DNA from: Pelobates cultripes
Taxonomy: Eukaryota > Chordata > Amphibia > Anura > Pelobatidae
Reading direction: 5' to 3'
Length of the DNA: 64,000 nt
NCBI GenBank assembly: GCA_933207985.1
Contig: OW240917.1
Location: 120,547,200-120,611,199, forward strand
Shown here: one piece after another, positions 54,622 to 64,000 of the stretch
How the letters are laid out: each line of letters starts with the position of its first letter
Numbering within the stretch: position 1 is the first letter of the stretch
Translations under genes and position numbers: made by a program
Notes under the pieces: generated by a model
Database searches by the model: none
What the model saw: only the letters and a program-made list of their open reading frames with translations
What the model was told of the DNA's origin: nothing

Positions 54622-55962
54622 ATGCCCAAGGTGGAATTTAACCGGAGGGTACATAACCTCTTGGCCCCACTGGATAAGCCAATAGGAGAGGTAACCAGGT
54701 TGGACTGCAGAGAGGGCGCCTGACAAGAAATGTGGGAAGAAACCCTAGTGGGTGTCCAGCGTTGGCGAGGTGTATGGCTTCCCAGCAAGGAGCAGCGACT
54801 ACAAGCCAGAGTGGCCCCACGGATGCCTATACTGGGAGACCAGCCCCGGGAGGAGTTGGTGATACAGCTTGATTCACTGGCATGGAGGGAACTTGATCTC
54901 GGGGATGCGTACCAAGCACTACACTGGTACGCGGTGCAGTGTGTTCCCGGAATGGCCAAGTACGACAAACCAGAGGGCAAGGATTACAATGGCCCTGGTT
55001 TATTGTGCGGGGCCTTTGCAGAGCCAGACTTTTGGAGTGCGGATGAGTCACGGCTCTGGGACATATTTGCCTACAGAGAGGCCATGCTGGACCTCCCTAC
55101 GGCTGAGGACCTAAGGCCAGACCTGATCACATTGGCCGTCCAGGAATGGGAACTGGAGCAGGATTACCAGCACCTAATCAGCTCCAGTCAGTCATCCTAT
55201 ACCCTGCAGGTACCACCAGAGCAGGGGGAGTTCGTACAGGATTATACCCTTTTATTTGACACAGTAACCCTGCCTGATTCTAACCTGAGGGGGCTTATGG
55301 ACTGTACACCATTGGGAGTGTTGAGTTTCGCCCTTCCTCCCCAACAACTAAGCCTGTCATCAGGAGACCTGGGGTCTGTACCATCTACTCCCCAACCAGC
55401 CCCAGAAATGAGTGACCTCATAGACTGGTCCTGGGAAGACCCACCGATGGCAGGTAGAGATGGGACGGCTGTCTCTCTACCGGCCCTACAGGGATGCTGG
55501 GCAGTCGGCCCAGATCCCCAGCGGCAGGGTGAAGTGCAGGGAGTGGAGAACCTCGTCTCCCCTCCCCAGCGGCAGTGTACCTTGCAGGGAGAGGAGAGTA
55601 GCGTCCTTCCTCCCAAACATCAGGGTGAGCTACAGGGATGCTGGGCGGTTGGCCCAGATCCCCAGCGGCAGTATGGTTCCGAGGGAGCGGAAGGGGCAGT
55701 CCTTCCTCCCCAGCGGCAGTGTGTCCTGCAGGAAGCGGAGACAGTCGGTCTTGCTCCCCAGCAGCAGGACAATATATTGAAAGGGGAGACAGTCGGTCTC
55801 CCTCTCCAACAGCAGAGAGTGTTCCAGGGAAAGGAACCGGTTATCACCTCTCCCCAGCAACAGGACAAATTATTGAAAGGGGAGACAGTCGGTCTCCCTC
55901 TCCAACAGCAGAGAGAGTGTATGGGAGAGGAGCTTGTTACCCCCTCCCCAGCAGCAGCCTAG
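54622..55962 (+). pseudogene. Gln/Pro-rich repeat protein, frame A (gag position)
   Basis: From ATG 54622 (MPKVEFNRRVHNLLAPL) the frame is interrupted once by TGA at 54721-54723 and then stays open to 55962 (410 codons from the ATG at 54730). The N-terminal half, through about 55400, is acidic and Trp-rich (SLAWRELDLGDAYQALHWYA, PDFWSADESRLWDIF) and has no match in the 19-20-kb copy. From about 55411 (DLIDWSWEDPPMAG, ALQGCWAVGPDPQRQ) both copies align, followed by about 17-residue repeats (PPQRQCVLQEAETVGL, PQQQDNILKGETVGL). No CCHC knuckle, protease or RT motif. The gag slot suggests a structural role, but this is not shown. Confidence 0.65.
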
Positions 55963-56442
55963 CCCACCAAGGGGAGACAGTAAGCCCCACAACGGTGCAG
56001 ATGGGACCGTGGTCTCTGTGCCCAAACCACAGGGGGTAGGGATGGTCCGTCCTGTCCCCCTGCAGCAGGGCTGTTTATCCAAAGGGGCAACAGCCTGTCT
56101 TCCCCTCCAGCAGCAACACCAGGTCCAGAGGGAGGAGCCTACTAACCCTTCTCCTCAGCTGAGCCCCAACCATGCTACTCCCGTGGTAGCGCTGGCACCA
56201 GGGCAGAGTACCGCTGGTCTCGGCCCACGCAGCAACCCACCGATCCGGAGGGCTAGTACTCCCCAGACCTGTGGTGGAGCCCCTGGACATGGACAAGCTA
56301 CCCACTACCCCAGGTACAGTAACTGTTCATTGTGGGTGGGCTGCACTACTGACTATGTTTTTTGGTGGGTTGCTGGACTAACCAAGGCACTGACCGACAG
56401 GAGGCCAGATACCTTGTTAGTCTTTTTGGGAAAGGGGAGAAA
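55934..56442 (+). CDS. Gln/Pro-rich repeat protein, frame B (+1 of frame A)
   Basis: Overlaps the end of frame A by 29 bp in the +1 frame. It carries PPPQQQPSPPRGDSKPHNG, VPLQQGCLSKG, LPLQQQHQVQREEPTNPSPQ and a Pro/Gly/Ser-rich tail with GAPGHGQATHYP. The reading frame runs on through the polypurine tract into the 3' LTR (stop at about 56485). It has no ATG at its start (TTG is the first listed codon), so it would need a frameshift from frame A or is the result of an old indel. The same arrangement occurs at 19119/19091. Confidence 0.5.
56428..56442 (+). promoter_or_regulatory. Polypurine tract
   Basis: GGGAAAGGGGAGAAA directly before the TG of the 3' LTR; plus-strand DNA primer site of LTR retrotransposons. 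The nested copy has GGGAAAGTGGAGAAA at the equivalent place. Confidence 0.88.
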
Positions 56443-57212
56443 TGTGGCGGAACCAGCCTCGCCACTGGGCATTGGAGAAGACTGATTGCCAGCCTCCTGC
56501 CCTGTGACTATGGCCCCATGTTGAAAGGATGGATTTCCCCCTGCAAAGACCCAAAAGCTGGGTCTTTCGGTACTTCCCCTATGTGAGCAGTGTTACCCAG
56601 ATAGCTATGCCATGGAGCCCATTTGTATAATGAAAGACTATGGGAAAGACTTTGGCTCCATGGCAATTGAACTGTATGTGTGTGCTCTGAGCGCCATTCA
56701 GTAATAATGTGCGCTCAGATCTGAGCTATCTGGGGATATGTTGAATGTACCTGTTTTGTGCAATGGCTGCACAGTTATATGTTTTTATGTGTTTTATTGT
56801 CTTTTGCTGCCATGTGGCTAATGGAGTTTTGCCTCTGTCCTGGAGATAATTGGATTACTTCCCCAATTATCTCCAGGATAGAAGACTCTGTGGAACTGGT
56901 TTTGGGCAGAAAAGCCATGCTGCATTTGGTCAAATAGGACTTTTCCTTAACTTTTGAACCACTGGACCAATGTGTATGATTTTGACATATATTTGTATTT
57001 GGAGTATGCTGATTCTGACTGCTAGGGTTCTTAACCCATCCGTATGGTTTTTGCCTATTCAGCTGTTTATAGCATTCAAATGCTTGAGAGAAGGTATACG
57101 CTTCTTCGGTTCGGTGATTGTGGTGTCTGCCTAAGTGCTTGGAGTCCTCAGGAAACGCTAGGAGCATCCTTTAACGGAGGTACCCAGTCGGGGTGCCAGG
57201 TGATCCGTTACA
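56443..57212 (+). repeat. 3' LTR, shortened form (770 bp)
   Basis: TGTGGCGGAACCAGCCTCGC to GATCCGTTACA. Collinear with the 5' LTR except that bases corresponding to 54001-54326 are missing; TGA occurs at both deletion edges. The lost segment holds the AATAAAAG box, so this LTR should have no core promoter. Confidence 0.9.
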
Positions 57213-58142
57213 ACCTCTATATTCAGGGGCCATCATTGGCTGATGGCACCAGGGAGTGGGATTACAGTGCCCATAGGAGAGAGAACCAAGAGGTCATCTT
57301 TGAAGTAGCATAAGTAGAGCACAGCAGCACCAGCTCCTGGCCCCTGCTTTTTCTCTCCTCCATTGCTCCAGTGACTGCCTGAGGGCTGATATAGGAAGGG
57401 AATTTACTCATATATATAAAGCCAGGGAATCCCATATCCACAGTCTTAGGAAAAGGTCACTTGTTGGTGAGGAGAAACATGCTAGGTGAAAAACAATTAA
57501 AAGCATAAAAATAAACAACTCTAAATAAAGGTTAAAACAATGAGAAGCAGCCATTTAACAACAGTAAAGCTTGCGATGGAAATTGATGGGCAAATATACG
57601 AAACGAGAAAGTGCGTGGAGAAATGCTGGTGTGAATTTTGCTGTCGCCGTAGGATCCAGACATCAGAGATGGGCAATAGCCGCTATGATGGGTCTTGCCA
57701 GGTTCAGCTTATGTAGGTAGGTATCTAGCTCAAGCTTAAAAAAAGATGAGTTACCTGCATAAATTTGAGATTTTTTTGCCTGAAGCTAAAGGAAGCAAGG
57801 TGAATTGTTAGTGTAGGACCCATCTAAGAAGTTTGGCTTGACGTGGCGGGTGGGTTTAAATCTAATGACCATTGGAGTTACTAAATAACCACCATTTATT
57901 TAAATATGCATAGAGATGTGGGAAGTGCACAGTGAAACTTTGAGCCGAAATGTACTTGAGATTCTGAATTCTTTCCTTGGCACTAAACATAGAGATGATT
58001 AATCGGAACAAAAAAGATGACTGATGGCTAGGTGACAATCACTAACTGTTGATCTTATTCACAGAACAAGTGATAAGTGACCAATACTAGGGAAAGAAAC
58101 AGGATCAATAAACAAAAATCTATACCCCTATATTATATATTT
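57213..58142. other. Unassigned, with a fragment of the 38.6-kb hairpin family
   Basis: About 57790-57900 carries AAGCAAGGTGAATTGTTAGT, GTAGGACCCATCTAAG and GGCTTGACGTGGCGGGTG, the family of the fold-back at 5.65-8.03 kb and the hairpin at 38.6 kb. Elsewhere nothing recognised. Confidence 0.45.
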
Positions 58143-58742
58143 TTAAGGGACACTGTAGTGACCAGAACAACTATAGCTTATTGAATTTGTTCTGGTGTGT
58201 AGAATCATTACCTTCAGGCTTTTTGCTGTAAACACTGTCTTTTCAGAAAAAATGCACTGTTTACATTACAGCCTAGTGATAACTTCACTGGCCACTCCTC
58301 GGATAGCTGTTAGAGATCCTTCCTGGGTCATGGCTGCCTAAAATGCATCCAAACATTCAGTGTCTCCTCCCTCTGCATGCAGACACTGAACTTTCCTCAT
58401 AGAGATTCATTGATTCAATTCATCTCTATGAGGAGATGCTGATTGGCCAGGGCTGTGTTTGAATCATGCTGGCTCTGCCCTGATCTGCCTCTTTGTCAGT
58501 CTCAGCCAATCCTATGGGGAAGCACTGTGATTGGATCAGGCTACCACTTCTGATGATGTCAGCAGACTGCTTGTTTTTTTTTTAGGCAAACAGCATGCAG
58601 AGTTACAGCTTCTGGCTTGAATACAGTAAGATTTTGCTATATTTATGGAGGCATGAGGGGCCCAGGGGGGCTAGATGGTGGTTTTAACACTATAGGGTCA
58701 GGAATACATGTCTGTGTTCCTGACCCTATAGTGATCCTTTAA
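58143..58742. mobile_element. T2/Kolobok-like MITE (600 bp)
   Basis: TTAAGGGACACTGTAGTGAC at the left and CTATAGTGATCCTTTAA at the right, TTAA at both borders (58143-58146, 58739-58742). Internal hairpins: CTCATAGAGAT / ATCTCTATGAG and CTATAGGGTCAGGAA / TTCCTGACCCTATAG. No transposase. Confidence 0.75.
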
Positions 58743-59149
58743 TAAATATATAAAATATTAATTTAATTTAGAAACATTGATTTTTCTACTCCTGTTTTAC
58801 CCTCCGTTGGTTACTTTTTTATCACTTGATCTGTGAACCAAATTGGTCACAATGCTCCTGATATATATTTTCTAGTACACTGATTGACCCATTTTCATGC
58901 CCTTTCGATTCATATGAATCTTTCCCAAATCAGTTTTTTGTTATTGAAACTCTACTGAGCCAAATCGTCATTTGGACAAAATTCAAAACTTCCCAAAAAA
59001 ATTCTGCTTTTGAGAAAAATTATTAGAATTTTTTCGCTGTGCACATGTCTTGTTTGCAGTTAATAAAATAGCCTGACAAATATTGCCTCCATCAGACTTC
59101 ACTTTGGGATCACAGCTGTCAGAAGTGGAGAAAATAAGCATGAAACTCA
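58743..59149. other. Unassigned DNA
   Basis: No feature seen; AT-rich. Confidence 0.3.
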
Positions 59150-59500
59150 AGCCCCCCAAGAAACTCATATCAATAGTCTATGCCACAGAACACACTACAA
59201 CACAACCTGACTCCCTCACTTTTAAAAAAAGCATGGGAAAAAGACATAGCAAGCAGCCTGACTGAATCACAATGGACAGAGATCCTGCAAGCCCACAAAC
59301 CATTGACAAAATCCATGTCCCATATAGAATTCTCCCGCAAAATCCGATTGGGCACTAAAACCGATGTAAAAAGATTGCTGTTATGTGAATAAATCAAGCC
59401 TGTTACTGCAACTAACAAGGTCATTATAACCTTACCTTGATATCCCCATCCCCTTCTTTCTTCTGTACCCCAACAAAACAATAAAAATTGTCAAATTGAA
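59150..59500 (+). pseudogene. L1/Tx1-like ORF2 fragment and 3' UTR
   Basis: The plus strand encodes KKAWEKDIASSLTESQWTEI then LTKSMSHIEFSRKIRL, matching the region shortly after the RT in L1-type ORF2 (the Trp-Glu-x-Asp, x-x-W and HIE...RKI pattern). The match stops abruptly and the sequence passes into a 3' UTR ending CAATAAAAATTGTCAAATTG plus an A-rich end. A 5'-truncated and internally deleted copy. RT and endonuclease are absent. Confidence 0.72.
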
Positions 59501-60200
59501 AGAAAAACAAATATGATAGTCTATATGAGTAAACATGTTTTAATGTTCCATTTCACAATGAAGTTTTATATATATCCCTTCACATGATGATGCTTCATAA
59601 TAGCACTCTTCACATCTTCAAATTAGTCTCTTAAGTTTCCTCATTTCTTCATAGCCTTCGGCTTCAATCTCGAAAACAGAATTCAGGCTTTCTTGGAAAT
59701 AACACAAATGATCTCACATCAAAAAGTTCACATTTCAATAAATCTATAAATGCATATACAATAAGTATACATATGTTATGTCTCTTCTAAAATGCTTTGT
59801 TGTGGTCTGGAGGTGATTTGGTGAAATCTGAGTTTCTCGGTAGCAGTATGGACAAGAAGCATATCATGGAAAGATACAGATGTGTAGAGAACTGTAGAAA
59901 GGTTGACCCTGCTAATGACAGACCATTGAGGCTAAGCAATCATTTCATTTTCTTATTACAGTAATCCTCATTTCAACCAGACAATTGTCAAGCATTTTAG
60001 CCTACATTCCAGATGATTTGCCATATTTCTGGGATTAAGTTGCATTTGGACTTATCATTGCATATGCTATTCCTCCATATCATATGACATATTTGTTTGC
60101 TTTTCATGGGCCACTGAGTTGGTCCTCATGAAATTTGAATGGCAAATTCCATTAGTTACAGAGGAATTGAGTATCAAAATAAATTTTATGGCAAGACAGG
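59501..60200. other. Unassigned DNA
   Basis: AT-rich, no coding motif or repeat end seen. Confidence 0.3.
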
Positions 60201-61175
60201 AGGCTTCATATTTGCTTTAACCTTCTTTACTGAACCTCCCAGCAGCAAATAAATAGTTAAATATATAGAGAAAAAATCAACCAATCAGCACAGATATTAG
60301 AACATAACAGTCTGTCAGGCTCCTCCCAAATCCTCTTTCTTTGCTGCTTGCCTCCCAGGTGAGTCTATTCCAATTATAGCTATCTAATATATATTATTGA
60401 CCTGCTTTTGTTTTTCCATATATGTTTTTGACTCCTTTAAGTAACTTTCCCTGTCAGTTTTACTCCCATGAGGTAATGTGTGTGTTTATTTTATCTCTGC
60501 CCTTTATCACAATGACCTTTCTCAGGTCAGCCCACTGCCCAGTCCCTTCCCTGTGACTTTATTTATCTCTGACTATGTTTTTCTAAGTAAAACCTTACTA
60601 ATCATTTTCCTTGGCGAAATTATCTTCAGACCGCACCACTGCAGTGGCTGCGGTCCGTTTTGATCACGCCTGCGATCTGTTACTGTACCGCCCGTTTTTT
60701 CGCGTCATTGATTGACACGCAGTTTTCCCGCCTTCCTCCTTCTTGCCGGCAGCCATCTTCTGTTCGGAGGTTAGATTTCCAGTTTGCGCGCTTTCCAGGA
60801 ACTGCTCTCTGCTACTGGATTGCAGCTCTGTTAAACTGTGATTATTCATTGTCCCCTGCTGGTACATTTTGTTGTTACTCTTAAACTATTACAGAACACT
60901 TGTTTATCATAGCCTATTTGTGTTTTATTTTCAGATTGCTCTCAAACTTAAAAAACAGCTCTATGCCTATTAGAGGGTGACCCCCTCTTGCCTCTTTATT
61001 GAGAGTGACCCCCTTGTGCCTTATCTCTCAGGGTGAACCCCTTATATTTTTATTGATTGCACAGGTTACCCCTGTCATTATTATTGACAGTTTAACTGCC
61101 TGAAAAGGTGACTGCATATTGTCTGGGTGAACCCCAATAAGACAGCCTCTGCTTTTACTTTGTTTGTGACAAGTT

Positions 61176-61177
61176 TG

Positions 61178-61216
<39 letters not shown>
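61176..61216. repeat. (TA)n microsatellite in DIRS leader
   Basis: About 40 bp of alternating TA about 70 bp before the gag ATG. Confidence 0.92.
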
Positions 61217-61219
<3 letters not shown>

Positions 61220-61284
61220 GTTGTTTAATATACCTGTTGGTATACTGATTCTGTGGTGAACCCACTACTATTTTGCTGGTCATC

Positions 61285-62480
61285 ATGTCGGACCAACCAG
61301 AACCTGCAATGTCAGCAGAATTAAAAGCCTGGCTTCAAGCTGCAATTGCAGACTCTATCCCCAAAGCCTTGGCAATGTTTCGTAACCAGACAGCCACTAC
61401 TGCCACCATAACGCAATTGTCAGACTCTGGGGCCTCTGACCATGACGAAGCCCCACATAAGCGCCCTTGGAAGGGTAACAGTGCTTCTGCTGTCAAAGGC
61501 AAAGCCCCAGCAAAGACAGCTAAATTGTCTTATGTCAAACCCACTTTGACTTCAGAATCTGACCCCTTAAAGGGTTCAACCTCTGGTTTTACCCTTTGAG
61601 TGATAGATGAATACAATGCATACCCAGATGAGGATCTCCCAGGTGACCCTTCCTCTTCTGAATTTGTTACGGAGACTTTTCTCCTACCCCAAAACCAGTC
61701 CTTTCAGGACACTGATCCTATGTCCACTACTTATTTAGATGATACTAAGGACGATATCCTATTGGATACCAATGGTTGTCCTCTATTTGACCCACGCTGC
61801 ATCATACACCCTCGTTCAGCAGAATGGACACCCCCTGATCACATTGCCAAATATTGCAGATTATAGCTTCGTAAACCTTTAGAAAAAGAGATCAGAGCCA
61901 AATTAAGAGCAGAATGTCCACGGCCTATAATCCCTGATAAGGTGGCTGTCACCCCTGAACTTGACCCACTCCTGGTCACTTTTCTAACTAAGACGGGTAA
62001 AGATCCCCGCAAAGGAATCGAAGTTGGCTTAAAAGCCACCCAAGACAAGATGGATAGAGCAGGCCCGCTTATCCAGATTTTTATAATCGCTGACAAGACG
62101 CTAGCAGGTGGAAATTTTGATGCACACATGGTGCCTGTTGGGCAACGCCAATGTAGCTATTTCCGTTGAACGGCGTAAAGCCGTATTATATAAAATTTAC
62201 GCCAAATTGGCAGAACTAGGCACCAACTAGGCTAACGGACTGTTATTTGGGGACAGGTTCATACGGGACCTGAATAAACACGTATCCATGTTTACCTCCC
62301 TCAACAAGGCACAATGGAACCTTCGCAGGGTGTTCAGAGCCAAGCGTTTTTTCCGGGAGAGCTGGTCGCTACAGGGGCCGAACGACTGGCAGAGCTGCCT
62401 TCACAGGCTACAGGCCTCAGCCAGCAGACTCATGGAATTCGGGCAATACCCGTTTCTACCACAAGCAGTTATTTCCTTCT
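61285..62480 (+). pseudogene. DIRS gag-like protein, near full length
   Basis: ATG at 61285 (MSDQPEPAMSAELKAWLQA) opens a frame of about 105 codons. A TGA at 61597-61599 and a TAG at 61864-61866 interrupt it, but the same frame continues across the first (VIDEYNAYPDEDLPGDP). The conserved block HPRSAEWTPPDHIAKYC is at about 61813-61860, then RAKLRAECPRPI and GKDPRKGIEVGLKA follow, the latter in a shifted frame. The C-terminal part NKHVSMFTSLNKAQWNLRRV matches the end of the other DIRS gags. Presumed nucleocapsid function; a Ser/Lys-rich linker at about residues 55-85 looks disordered. Confidence 0.75.
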
Positions 62481-63596
62481 AGACGTTCCATCAGAGGACG
62501 TGGATATGCTTCCCTCTGGGGCCGCACTGCTTCAGGTAATCGACTTTCCTTATTCTCAAGTTCCTATTGCATGCCGGTTAACCCTTTTTTTCCAACAGTG
62601 GTCTCTATTAACTCAGGATCCACGGATCCTTCAAACTGTATCTGGTTTCCATATAGATTTTGCAAACAATCCTCTACAGGAGTCTCCCCCTCCACCTCTG
62701 CACATGTCTCAAGAGGACAATGCGACCTTGGAGGTCGCGCTAAACGACCTTGTCGCCAAGGGCGCTAGAGAACGTTCTCTGTCCTCTCACAGATTCATAA
62801 GTAACATATTTCTGGTCCGAAAACAGTCAGGAGACTTTCGACCAGTTATCAACCTGAAAGACCTAAACAATTTTATTGTTTACCAACATTTCAAAATGGA
62901 GGGTATCCACCTCCTTCGAGACCTACTCTGCGAGGGAGACTGGTTCTCCCGTTTGGACTTGACAGATGCTTACCTCACGGTTCCTATTACACCGGCCCAT
63001 CGCTGTTTCCTACAGTTCAGATGGCATCAAGACTTATGGCAGTTCACATGCCTCCCCTTCGGACTCTTTCCACACCTTGGTGTTTCACCAAGCTGATGAA
63101 ACCGGTCATGGCCTTGCTACGCTCTCAGGGGATTCGCTCCATCATATATCTGGACGATATCCTCCTTATGGCTCGGGACCCAGGCACTCTACACCTCCAT
63201 ACAGACATGAACACAGCTCTGTTGAAAAACTTGGAGTTCGTGATCAATGTCCAAAAATCCCTCCTCACCCCGTCTCAGATGGTTCAATTCCTTGGATTCC
63301 AAATAGATTCCGTTTTGGCTATCCTACAACTCCCTTCAGTAAAGATCAAGAACATCAAAAAAGACATCAGAAAATTTCTAGCCTCTTCGACTATACGTCT
63401 TCGCGACTTAGCTCGCATAATCGGACTACTCTCCGCCTCGATTCAGGTGATCTTCCCAGCTCCTTTACATTACCGAGCAATGCAACGTCTGAAGACTCGC
63501 TCTTTACCTCACTCTGCATCTTACGATCAACAGATCTCCTTGACAGACGAAGTCCAACTCGAACTGAACTGGTGGCTACACCATATGGATGCATGA
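62314..63596 (+). pseudogene. DIRS reverse transcriptase, one frameshift
   Basis: The first frame (62314-63096) covers the N-terminal extension (LTQDPRILQTVSGFHIDF, LVAKGARERS) and the start of the RT: FRPVINLKDLNNF, KMEGIHLLRDLL, RLDLTDAYLTVP (first catalytic Asp), TCLPFGL. A deletion near 63063-63070 moves the reading to the second frame (63021-63596): TPWCFTKLMKPVMALL, IIYLDDILLMA (catalytic pair), FLGFQIDS. The stop at 63594-63596 replaces the Trp of the usual DAWNS, a single-base change. All catalytic residues are present. Confidence 0.87.
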
Positions 63597-63599
63597 AAC

Positions 63600-63994
63600 A
63601 GCCAGATTACAACCTAGAATCAGATGCCAGTCTTCTGGGCTGGGGTGCATCATGCGCAAATCTCTCTACCAGAGGTAGGTGGGCATTGCACATTAATTGC
63701 CTCGAGTTGATTGCCGGTTCCTTTGCGATTCGCAGTTTCGCAAAGGACTCTTACAATTGTTCCCTAGTGCTGAGAATGGACAATATCTCAGCTGTTCAAT
63801 ACGTGAATCGCTTAGGGGTATCCCGTTCCAAAATGCTCTCAGACCTCACAAAACAATTATACCAATTTTGTCTGGACAGGAACATCTCCCTGCGAGCGGA
63901 GTATCTACCTGGTTCCGACAACTTAGTCGCAGATTGGTTCTCTCGACACTGGAGAGACTCCAGCGACTGGCAATTGGACCTAGACGTTTTTTAA
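63600..63994 (+). pseudogene. DIRS RNase H
   Basis: The frame ending at 63994 gives NLESDASLLGWGASC, INCLELIAGSFAIRSFA, LRMDNISAVQYVNRLG and AEYLPGSDNLVADWFSRHW, matching the RNase H part of the 21.5-22.5-kb copy (SDASLHGWGA, INALELLAGSFAIRSFA, MDNISAVRYV). The Asp-Glu-Asp pattern of RNase H is visible (SDAS, LELIA, MDN). The stop at 63994 may be another frameshift; the window ends 6 bases later. Confidence 0.82.
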
Positions 63995-64000
63995 CGTCTC

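Larger units (their letters stand above)
53426..57212 (+). mobile_element. LTR retrotransposon with PBS, PPT and repeat ORFs but no pol
   Basis: 5' LTR 53426-54520, primer site 54522-54539, overlapping Gln/Pro-rich frames 54622-56442, polypurine tract 56428-56442, 3' LTR 56443-57212. The internal region is only 1.92 kb and holds no protease, RT, RNase H or integrase, so movement would need an autonomous partner. Flanks ACCAA and ACCTC do not match as a duplication (first three bases only). Related copies: 16412-20322, solo LTR 37601-38504. Superfamily undetermined; the 5-bp duplication of the solo LTR suits Ty3/gypsy or ERV. Confidence 0.88.
60206..64000 (+). mobile_element. Third DIRS-type element (plus strand), continues past window
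   Basis: Left terminal repeat 60206-60362 (GGAGGCTTCATATTTGCTTT, CCAGCAGCAAATAA, CCTCTTTCTTTGCTGCTTGC), leader, gag-like ORF with one early stop, RT with intact catalytic boxes, RNase H. It is the best-preserved of the three and the only one keeping the gag N terminus. The methylase-like region, recombinase, internal complementary region and right terminus would lie beyond 64000. Confidence 0.85.

Noticed and set aside
53421..57217. Target duplication around the 53-kb LTR element
   Set aside because: ACCAA and ACCTC share only three bases, so I do not claim a duplication; one flank may have mutated or recombined.
1..64000. CRISPR arrays, bacterial operons, riboswitches, rho-independent terminators
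   Set aside because: The tandem repeats are minisatellites without unique spacers, and all coding remnants are eukaryotic retrotransposon proteins; the window is not prokaryotic.

Overview
The window reads as vertebrate, most likely frog (anuran amphibian), intergenic or intronic DNA. I see no host exon, tRNA, rRNA or snRNA gene that I can support. Almost everything recognisable is a transposable element, and the mixture is what points to a frog: several DIRS-type tyrosine-recombinase retrotransposons, CR1 and L2 LINE 3' ends, L1/Tx1-like LINE pieces, Penelope-like elements (PLEs) with hammerhead-ribozyme-like motifs, TTAA-flanked T2/Kolobok-like and piggyBac-like MITEs, hAT elements with 8-bp duplications, and a Tc1-like relic. 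The species cannot be fixed from this.

Layout. 0-5.6 kb: L1-like ORF1, a fold-back repeat, and a fold-back element carrying a hammerhead motif (minus strand, about 5281-5334) with a small hAT MITE at its right edge. 5.6-11.8 kb: a fold-back element split by a 1.76-kb non-autonomous hAT full of GT-rich minisatellite, then a 3.1-kb TTAA-flanked element with another TIR element nested in it. 12.8-16.1 kb: L2 tail, CA minisatellite, unassigned DNA. 16.1-25.15 kb: a DIRS element (minus strand) with both inverted termini and the internal complementary region, interrupted by an LTR retrotransposon that is itself interrupted by a CR1 LINE. 25-30 kb: L2, piggyBac-like, T2-like, Ty3/gypsy and Tc1 relics. 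30.7-32.9 kb: second DIRS, cut in the middle of its reverse transcriptase and joined to a purine/pyrimidine minisatellite. 33-37 kb: L1-like ORF2 tail and unassigned DNA. 37.6-40.1 kb: two solo LTRs around a 202-bp-arm near-perfect hairpin. 40.6 kb: the best hammerhead candidate. 43.7-44.5 kb: L2 tail and a tRNA-derived SINE with an L2-like tail. 45.1-51.5 kb: two PLEs. 53.4-57.2 kb: an LTR retrotransposon with both LTRs, a tRNA-Leu primer site, a polypurine tract and a Gln/Pro-rich ORF pair but no pol. 58-59.5 kb: T2-like MITE and L1-like ORF2 tail. 60.2 kb to the end: third DIRS (plus strand), running off the window.

How the parts relate. The most unusual item is the LTR family seen at 16.4-20.3 kb, 53.4-57.2 kb and as solo LTRs. 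It has all cis signals for reverse transcription but encodes only a repetitive Gln/Pro-rich protein in two overlapping frames; the +1 frame relation is the same in both copies while the N-terminal modules differ completely. The second theme is the scatter of hammerhead-like cores, from nearly canonical (40.6 kb, 5.3 kb) to decayed, in PLE-type inverted-repeat contexts. All coordinates of repeat edges are by eye and may be off by a few bases unless a target-site duplication is quoted.
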